From Elephas maximus indicus (taxonomy: Eukaryota > Chordata > Mammalia > Proboscidea > Elephantidae), in contig NC_064822.1 of the NCBI RefSeq assembly GCF_024166365.1, positions 102,110,823 through 102,174,822 on the forward strand: a stretch of DNA of 64,000 nucleotides. Direction: 5' to 3'. Both the position numbers and the translations under genes were made by a program. Of the stretch, positions 55,754 to 64,000 are shown piece by piece (positions within the stretch are counted from its first letter, which is position 1; each line of letters starts with the position of its first letter). The notes beneath the pieces were generated by a model, which saw only the letters and a program-made list of their open reading frames with translations, had not been told where the DNA came from and searched no databases.

Positions 55754-55914
55754 ACCAAACCAAATGCATTGCCATCGAGTCGATTCCAACTCAAAGCGAC
55801 CCCATAGGACAGAGGGAACTGCCCCATAGAGTTTCCAGAAGCACCTGGTGGATTTGAACTGCCAACCTACTGGTTAGCTGCCATAGCTCTTAACCACTAT
55901 GCCACCAGTGTTTC
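55754..55914 (-). mobile_element. AfroSINE, young-looking
   Basis: Antisense copy. Target duplications catgtgtatatggaaa (about 55739-55754) and catgtatatggaaa (55915-55928) nearly match. Confidence 0.92.
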
Positions 55915-55928
55915 CATGTATATGGAAA

Positions 55929-57335
55929 GAAAAGCCATTAAAATGTTAACAGTAATAGAATTATGGGTAGCTTTTGTTTTCATTTCTATCTTTTTCTCTA
56001 TTTTTCAGATTTTGTTCACTTCACATGCATAACATTTAAAATTACAAAAGGAGTTATTTGAACTTTAAAAAAAAAAATCTCCTTGGATGTAGAGCAGAGA
56101 TTATAGTGGATGAAAAAGGAATGAAATGTTTATTGCTAAGTATGACTTCCTAATCATTTTTATTGTGCATTATGCCTTCCAAAAAACACTGTGACCTAAT
56201 ATTACTGAGTTTGAAAGTTCCCAACGAATTAACATATTCTGGTAATACGATAAAAAGGAATGGAGGCACAGTCTTTGATACAGAAATTACATATTCAATG
56301 ATCCTTTGAGCAAGACACACCATCTTTCATAAAGTAAACAGAACACAGCTGTTTCCATCATGCTGACTGTAAGAAGATTATCATGCTCAGAACGGAAATT
56401 CCAGGAACCTACATTCTAATTAACATGGAAATGAAATCCACAAAATAAATATGCATCAAAGTTTATCCAATCCCAGTGTGCAATGGAGACTAATGTAGAT
56501 TGATCTAATCTGGTTGTATTAGGAACATGAGTGTTTGTCAGGGAACATAGCGTGGAAAGTTGACATCCAGTCCAATTAGGAAGGGCAGAATAAAAATGAT
56601 GAAAGCAATTTCCTTTGTCCATTTAAATTAGGCATCCAAATGACAGGCTACTCTTTGACCTTCCTGTGAAGGGTCAGGATGGCTTCTAAGGGCTGTTAAA
56701 TAAATAGCCAGCCTACCCTTAAAATTGCTTAATGAGTAGGACTTAGGAAAATAGTATTTTTAACTGAAAATTAGCCAAGAAAGAACCCACAAGAATTTTT
56801 CTGACGTGTTCTTACTGTTCCTATTTATCGCTTTTTAATTTGGAGAAACAGGAGGTACTGGAAAGAGCACTAGAACAAACTGAATATGGGTTCTATTGAA
56901 CAAAATTAAAAGATCACTTTCTGCTTCTTGCTAATTTGTGTTGCAGCTGCTAAATAAAAGAGTTAAACGAAAAAGCTCCTTTGGGTGCTTCTTCACTTCC
57001 TCAAGGCCCCACTTGAAATAGCTGAGGAGCTGTCCTTGGTACTCATAAAGACAGGTGATTTCTTAATTAGATTAGTGACTTGAAGGACTAGAGTTTAAGG
57101 ACACCCTTGATTCTGTCCTAGGTTCTAATTCCAAGTTACTGTCGCGACAGTGAATCCACTGCTGTTTTCATCCAACAGTTTACTCTGGAAATGCATGGAA
57201 GCTAAATCAAATCTCTTTTCTTGCCCATTAAAGTCCAAGTTGCCACGAAAAAAAGTTGATTATAGACACTGAATTAATTGGACGGACTTTACAGGCTATT
57301 TTTCTCTTATTCATACGTCTTTTTCTCCCCATTTT
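55929..57335. other. unassigned sequence
   Basis: 1.4 kb without a recognised repeat or exon. The largest block in which no mobile element could be named; a candidate for unique ancestral sequence. Confidence 0.35.
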
Positions 57336-57337
57336 CC

Positions 57338-57430
57338 TATTCAACTAACATGTGCTAAGCATTTGTTATGTGCCAAGCTCCATGCTGGGTAATTTCATGA
57401 AACCCGTCATTACCTGGGTCTTACAGTTAG
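57338..57430 (-). mobile_element. L2 or MIR 3' end fragment
   Basis: Plus strand tgctaagcatttgttatgtg followed by ccaagctccatgctggg is the complement of an L2/MIR end. Confidence 0.5.
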
Positions 57431-57689
57431 AGGATGTCTGAAGACATACCTGAATTAAGTGTTTTGACTCAGACTAAAAGGATGCTTCTAAATGTAAGTG
57501 AATTATTATCTTCGCGTGTAACTAAAGAAATACAAGAAATAGTTGGAGTCATATTTTAATATTATCATTTCTATTATTATTATTATAGAAGTAATGTGTA
57601 TATATACATGATTTTAAAAATTCAAACAAAACAGAATGATATAAATGAAAAGTAACAGTTGTCCACAGCTTTCCTTCCCTACTTCCAGT

Positions 57690-58156
57690 TTTTCCCCACT
57701 GAGGACTGGTACATATGGCCATAATACCGTGCAGTCTCTCCCATCAAGAGGTAGAGTTCCCTGGAATCTTGCATGGCCTATGACTTGCTTTGATCAATAA
57801 AATGTGGAAGAAGTGGCAATGTATGAGTTGTAAGTCTAGGTCTGAAGAGGCCTTTTGTCTTCCCACATTGCACCCTTGGAACAGTGCGGTCACTATGTGA
57901 CTAAACCCAGGATAGCCTACTGGATGATGAGAACCCACGTAACGTAGAGATGAGCCATCTCAACTGGGCATCCCACCCAGCATATTCCCCCCACTGCCCT
58001 GTACCAGCCAACCACCCCTCAACCTAGCCAGAGCTGCCTGGATGAATTCAGCCCAAATTGCTGATCTGCAGAGTCATGAGCTAAAAAATGGATGCTTTTG
58101 TTTTAAGCCACTAATTTTGGGGTGATTCGTTATACAGCAAAAGCTAAATGATACAA
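57690..58156 (+). mobile_element. MaLR (MLT1-type) LTR
   Basis: Words gaggtagagttccctggaat, tgacttgctttgatcaataa, aatgtggaagaagtggcaat, a tgagctaaaaaatggatgct block and taagccactaattttggggt follow an MLT1-type LTR in order. Confidence 0.7.
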
Positions 58157-58984
58157 GAGGTGACCATTTGATCAGTTCCTGGCATTTATAGGGTATAAGG
58201 ACATAAGAACACCTAAAAACCCATGGAAAAATGAAATAATAATGGAAGGAACCAAAAAATGTATGCATAATTTGACCCTAGGGTAAGTTGTTCCATAAGA
58301 CCATCATGAGGGGAATACAAGGGAAACTGGTTAGAGTAGAGACAACAAAGTAAGGACTGGATTCTGATTTTGGACAAATATATAAATTCAAGCCTGCATG
58401 CTTAAGAACGTTGCAGTCATGGTGTCTACCCACTGATGTGTTGTTATCAGTGTAAAATAAGTCAGAGTAAGGAGATTCTTGCTGTCTCATCTGCCCTACT
58501 TGATGGTACTGCTTCATGGATGGGTCTATGTTTCTGGGAATTGGCAGAGGTAATTCTCGTGATGGTGTTTGTAGGTTGAATTGGTAATGTGTGAGTTGTG
58601 GCAGCTGTTGCCTGACTGATAACCGCGTGTCTTTCTACCACCAAAGAGGATTGAGATCGTTCCAAACAGGAGGAAGAGAGGGAAGGTCAACATCTTGATG
58701 TAGCTTGAGCAGGTAGGAATGAGTCTATGCAGAGAACCTGGTAACTGAACTCAGTTGGCCTACACTGAGGAAATCCACACTCTACTTGACTACTACCCAG
58801 TAGAGGTGACAACTGCATAAATGGCTCCCCAGCAAAGGGAAGCAAATCCAAGCCAGTGTACACTTAGTCTGCCACAATGTTGAGATTTAGAAATGGGTTA
58901 GGGGAAGAAGAAACTGTTTTGAGTATTTCACAGAAGCTTGTAGTTATATCTCAGTGGGTGGAGCAAGAGGGATGGTAAGGGGAG
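58157..58984. other. unassigned sequence
   Basis: No repeat or exon recognised. Confidence 0.35.
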
Positions 58985-59189
58985 ACCAACCAGTTGCCAT
59001 CAAGTGGACTCTGACTCATGGCTACCCCAATGTGTCAGAGTAGAACTGTGCTCCACAGGGTTTTCAGCAATGGACTTTTTGGAAATAGATCACCAGGCCT
59101 TTCTTTTGAGGTGCCCCTAGGTGATCTTGAACCTTCAACCTTCCAATCAACAGCTAAGTGCATTAACTGTTTGCACCACCCAGGGAATC
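58985..59189 (-). mobile_element. AfroSINE, older subfamily
   Basis: Antisense copy of the tgtgtcagagtagaactgtgct subfamily with perfect 12-bp target duplications tggtaaggggag (58973-58984 and 59190-59201). Confidence 0.92.
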
Positions 59190-59201
59190 TGGTAAGGGGA
59201 G

Positions 59202-59562
59202 TTGTTGTTAGTAGCCTTTGAGTCAACTCCAACTCATAGCAACCTTATGTATAACAAAACGTTGCCCAGTCCTCTGCCATCTTCATGATTGTTGGTATGC
59301 TTGAGTCCATCGTTTTGGCTATTGTGTCAGTCCATCTCATTGAGTGCTTCCCTAGTTTTCACTGACTCTCTACCAAACATGATGTTCTTGTCTAACGATT
59401 GGTCTTTATTATGACATGTTCAAAGTAAACGAGTTGAAGTCTCACCATCAATGCTTCTAAGGAACATTCTGGCTGTATTTCCTTCAAAGGAAGTTCCTTG
59501 TTCCTTCTCCTGGCAGTTCACAGTATATTCAATATTCTTTTCCAACACCACAGAAGGTGGGC
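59202..59562 (-). mobile_element. RTE LINE 3' end
   Basis: Antisense 5'-truncated copy starting gttgttgtta and running through the complement of the RTE C-terminal region to ttcaatattcttttccaaca. It abuts the AfroSINE. Confidence 0.85.
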
Positions 59563-59784
59563 CTTCAGGAGAAAAGATTTGACTACAATACTGGCTCAAG
59601 TGGAAGAAAAAAAATTTGTGTGTAGTGATGAGAACTACAGGGGCTACAAACAATATCATTCTTTTAACCACTCCATTGAAAGTAAATTGGTTTTCTCTTT
59701 CTCTCTCTGGAAGGTTTTGGGATCTTATTTTTATCTCTGGAGTTTTGAAATTTCACAATGCTATGGCTTTTTAGTGGACATGTG

Positions 59785-60400
59785 CCTTAGTTGTTTAGTG
59801 CTACTATAACAGAAATACCACAGGTGAACAAATAGAAATTTATTTTTTCACATTTAGGAGGCTAGATGTCCAAATTAAGGGCAACAGCTCTAGGGGGAGG
59901 CTTTCTTTCTCTGTAGGCTCTGGGGGGTGGTTCTTGTCTTCTTTCAGTATCTGTGGGCCCAGCATTTCTTGGACATCTTAATGTGTCTTGACATCAATTT
60001 TCCCTTGGGTCTAGGAGGTTCTCAGTGCAAGGACCACAGGTCCAAAGGATATACTCTTCTCCCAGATCTTCTTGGTGGTAATGAGGACCTCATCTCTCTT
60101 CTTACTTTTCTCTCCTTTTATCTCTTGTAAGATAAAAGATGTGACTCAAGCAAAGGTGTAATTGAATAAGGGTGATGACTTAAGTAAGGGTGGTAGGACT
60201 CAAGATGCATCCCACCCTAATCCTGCCTCATTAACATAACAAACATATCCTAATCCTCATTAACATAGCCTAATCCTGCCTTCTTAACATCTGGAATTTA
60301 GGATTTACAACATTTAACAAAATAGAGGATAATTACATCAGATCACAAAATGGAGGACAACCACACAATACTGGGAGGGCACAATTCAATTCATGACAAC
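59785..60400 (-). mobile_element. MaLR-like LTR, family C copy 2
   Basis: Reverse complement matches 33902-34491 over most of its length, and lacks the A18T11 tract of copy 1. Ends in ataaatttctatttgttcac-type sequence. Confidence 0.75.
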
Positions 60401-60419
60401 ATGTTTTTCTTTCATTGAG

Positions 60420-60900
60420 CTGGGCAATCAGACCATCCTCTGATCTAGAGACAGATATGTCCTTTATTTTGCGAAACTTTCTTCTATTGTTTCTTTGATA
60501 AATTTCTCCCCACTACATTCCCTATTCTCTCTTTCTGGAACTCATTATTTATATGTTGAACCTCTTGTACTTTTCCTCTCCTACTGTACATCTCTTTGCC
60601 TTTTTGTTCTACTTTCTAGGAGGTAGCCTTAGTTTTTTTCTCTGAGTGCTCCTACCTTCCCTTTTTTCTTTTAAGTGTTCTTTTTCTCCTCTTTCATGTT
60701 GGAGGATTTTGTAAATGTTGAATGGTTCTTGGCTGACTGGAAACTCTGTGTGCTTGGACATAGCTTATCAACCAATGAGCTTCACTGAAGGCAGAGGCAG
60801 CTTGTTCACCAGAGGCCCCCAAATATCAGTATTTGTAGGTCTTATTTTGCAAACCTCAATCTTCCTTCCACTTGCACTCTTCCTCCTCTGAGCGTGGCGT
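60420..60900 (-). mobile_element. possible old L1M/HAL1 fragment
   Basis: Plus-strand words tctattgtttctttgataaa, ctctctttctggaactcatt and ctctttgcctttttgttcta resemble the complement of an L1 ORF1 or 5' region. Weak. Confidence 0.35.
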
Positions 60901-61305
60901 CCCTGAGGCCAGAACCTCTCTGATTGTTTTCTCTTATTGCAGATTTGAGGAATGAGGGTGGAGACTTGGGGTATGACTGCCTCTTTTGCAGACTTTCAAA
61001 CAATCTTTTAAGACTCTGGCTCACTCTTGCCTTCCACAGTATCTGTACTTACCAATTCCAGAGCCTTTGGGAAGGGAGGAGGTGTCTGGGGGGAGCAGCA
61101 TCTTGCTTCCATTGGGGCCTCTCTCTTCAAACATTCTTAAGTCATTGATCATTCCTCCTTCTACAGTTCATCTTTATATACTACCGTTCTTTGTTACAGA
61201 TGTGTCCTACCTAGTTTCATCAAAGTTGGAGTCTTGTTATAGTGATTACTTAGAGAAGAAAGTTATAAAAATGTCTTTTCCCTGCCATCTTAAAATTAAA
61301 AGTCC

Positions 61306-61510
61306 TTGGAGTCCCTGTGTGGTGCAAACAGTTAACATGCTCAGGTGCTAAGCAAAGGCTTGGAGGTTTGAGTCCAACCAGAATTGCCTTGAAAGAAAGG
61401 CCTGGTGGTCTACTCGCCAAAAACCAGTTGCTGAAAACCCTAGAGAGCACAGTTCTACTCTGACACACATAGTATCACCAAGAGTTAGAGTCACCTTGAT
61501 GGCAACCTGC
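61306..61510 (+). mobile_element. AfroSINE, older subfamily
   Basis: Sense copy with the gaaagaaaggcctggtggtc body and ctactctgacacacatagta. Head keeps a B-box-like ggtttgagtcc. Confidence 0.82.
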
Positions 61511-63105
61511 TTTTTAAAAATCTCTATTTACTGATCTGTTTATAATAGTTGGTGTCTTGACCTTGAGATGAGTAAGAGGAGGAAATTAGCACTCCTACAC
61601 TTCCCCCATTTCTTGCTCTTGCCCCACTCCAATTTCTATCAGCTAGATCACTATTTTTTAAATTTTTGAGGTTTGAATAAAAACATTTATATTCCCTTCT
61701 TTAAACATATTGGTCTATAGGTTGCACTGGAAAACTGAAAACAAAACACATCTTTCATAGCATTATGAATATATAAACATTATTCACTGAAGACCCAAGT
61801 AATGTGATTTGACCCAAAAACAAAAAAGGAGCTGTAATTCCTCTATCAGTACATTTCTGCATCTTCAAGGAGAATGTATAGGGTCTATTTTTCTTAAACT
61901 ATATCAGCTGCTCAAAACACTGTCTTGTTTTAGTTTGATACATAATCGAATCAACATTTTCTTATAAGCTTTTGTTGTTCTTGGAGCTTCTACAGTTGAA
62001 TTTACTGGAGGAATAGAGGGATTTTCTATTCTTCAAGGAGAATGTTTGCTAGAATATGGGATTAAGCTATTAACAACCTTAAAATACCAAGAATTAATAA
62101 CCTTAAAAAATTCTCAATAATTTTCCCTTTTTACCTATCTTTCTTCTCATTGCAATTAGAAAACTACTTGGGTAGAAATTTGACCTTATATCTTTAATAC
62201 TCAAATCTTTGGTTAACTCAGGGAAAATAAACTGTCAAGTTTGAACCTCCTTAAAACATCAAGAAGAGTGCTGTAAGGCAGAATGTCTTTGAGAATTAAT
62301 CTCTTTGTTGATATTAAGCATACAAAGTATTGAAAAACATAAAAGAGACAGTGCTGAGATGAGCTACAAGAGCATATTTTTATCTGAGTATGCATCTTGT
62401 ACATACATTATAGAAATTACCCTAAGACATTGCTGGTACCTTTTTAATGTCAACTCAGATGGTACTAATCTCCGGTGAAGTTTAGCTAGAAGGCTTTAAG
62501 TAATGCCTCAACCATTATTCTCTTAAGGAGGGGAGGGGAAAACAAACTCAGTATGTACCATGCACCATCTTGGTGCTCTTATATGTGATATTATTTAAGG
62601 CCAGAAGGCCACCTTGCGTAGGAGTTGAACTTGCCTCCTCTCTCTGTCTTCTGTTAGGGATCATGGCATCTTCCTGGTTTGAGACAAATGATATGACCCT
62701 GCTTCCCATTATGCCTCCCACCCCTCCACTGCTGTTTCTATTGATCCTTCCTCCCATTTCCTCTCTCAGCTCAGATACTTAGACCACGAAATCTGCCTTT
62801 ATTCACCTCTCTCAAAATTTCTAGTGCCACTTTTGGGTCTGGTAATGTCTAATGTCAACTTTCTTCATGAATAAGTAAATGTTTTCTAAGGAATCCAAGT
62901 TCTCTTGACTTGAATCCCAGAATATCAGAGCCAGAAGGGACCTCAAAGTTAGCTAGACGAGTGGTTCCCACCTGTGGCGTTTAGACTTCCAGAAACCCTG
63001 GAGTTATTGCAAGAGCCTTGGAATTCATATATATTTATGGTTTTTTTTTTCTTTCAGCGGGTTACAAAATTGACACTGTTATCATATGGGATCCGTAACT
63101 TTTTT
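61511..63105. other. unassigned sequence
   Basis: 1.6 kb with no confident repeat or exon. Confidence 0.35.
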
Positions 63106-63225
63106 TCCCCCATCTTTAAGCTAATTTGGGGATTAAATGAGATAATATATAAACGTATGCGTAGTGTTTAGCATAGTATCTAGTGTAAGTTAGAGTTCAA
63201 TAAATGTTAGCTGCCACTACAATAC
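63106..63225 (+). mobile_element. MIR SINE 3' part
   Basis: Words ggggattaaatgagataata, gtgtttagcatagtatctag and agttcaataaatgttagct match the MIR 3' half. Confidence 0.65.
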
Positions 63226-64000
63226 TACCGTTGTTATTAAATAGAATTAGAAAATGATTTTTACTTCAAAATCACTTTTGCAATGTCAATGTTATCTCTT
63301 CCATTTACCTAGAGTTGAGCTCCAACATCTAACATGCTACAACATCGTGAGATTAATAACAAAGACTCTGAGGAGTGGTATATTGAAATTTTCATATTAT
63401 CATAGAGGTCCTCTATCATGACTGAGAAGAATATATAAAATGAGTGTCATTTTTGATAAGAAAAATAACTCTGAAGAAAATCTCTAGGGTAAAGAGCTAT
63501 GTTTGAATTAATTTATTAGCTTCACAAAAAATTATTGACTATGTTATTCTATGTTACCTAAAAAAATGATACTTGCATCCCTTGGTTAAACACACATACA
63601 CACACTTTGAAACCAATCAAAATCCAGGAATCTTCATGAAAAGTTGCCTAGTATTAAGCAATATTCTAGAAGAGCTAGCATATACTTTGGCCATATAAAA
63701 TTTCAATAACTTGTTTTTTTTTGTTCAAGTGAAATTAGCCTGCTACTAATCTGCAAAATTCTGGAGTCCTAGAGATGGCAGAATATATAAGTTGGAAAGA
63801 CACTCATCACCCATTAATCAAATACTGACCTAGCACAGTCATCGGTTGTATGATTCTGGGCACCTGGAGGCTCATCCTGGACTCTTTTAACCACCTGCAT
63901 CTAGATTCTTTACTATTTTTATGCAGATCTACTAGGACATACAATAGGTAAGTTAACACCAAAGATTTCATCCAAACCACTTTAAAAAAGTATGGTAGCA
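63226..64000. other. unassigned sequence
   Basis: AT-rich; no repeat or exon recognised up to the window end. Confidence 0.35.

Overview
The window is nuclear DNA of a placental mammal from Afrotheria, most likely an elephant (Loxodonta, Elephas or a close relative). The diagnosis rests on about 26 copies of a tRNA-derived AfroSINE, on an RTE (BovB-like) LINE whose 3' tail resembles the AfroSINE tail, and on L1 elements whose 3' UTR differs from the primate and rodent ones. I recognise no exon of a functional host gene. The only host-derived coding sequence is a dead retrocopy of ATP6V0E1 at 11.8-12.6 kb. Family names come from recalled consensus sequences, not from a database search.

Layout. 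1-17 kb: old and young repeats in mostly unassigned sequence (L1 3' ends, two copies of one LTR family at 2.9 and 8.9 kb, another LTR, a TA-flanked MITE, MaLR LTRs, L2, MIR, AfroSINEs, RTE tails and the ATP6V0E1 retrocopy). 17-29 kb: one old L2 LINE, split by two antisense L1s that landed one after the other at the same site. The second is a nearly intact full-length L1 (21.4-28.7 kb) with intact ORF1, ORF2 broken by a single extra base, a long CpG-rich 5' UTR with tandem monomers, and a candidate 3' transduction. 29-36 kb: MaLR LTRs, SINEs, an old L1 and a Tigger1 DNA transposon that took in an LTR, a solo ERV LTR and an AfroSINE. 36-42 kb: a third, decayed antisense L1, again with a candidate 3'-transduced tail and interrupted by two LTRs. 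43.5-46.6 kb: a nearly full-length, decayed RTE. 46.6-64 kb: sparser repeats separated by long stretches in which I recognise nothing.

How the parts relate. Two reverse-transcription systems explain most young insertions. L1 (ORF1p plus ORF2p) explains the L1 copies, their transduced tails and the ATP6V0E1 retrocopy. RTE probably supplied the enzyme that copied the AfroSINEs, because both end in the same type of tail followed by short A/C-rich repeats. Target-site duplications can be read directly for many insertions, so relative ages follow from the nesting. The most interesting signals are in the full-length L1: a small ORF between ORF1 and ORF2 whose stop overlaps the ORF2 start, a monomeric promoter, and a long ORF antisense to the 5' UTR.
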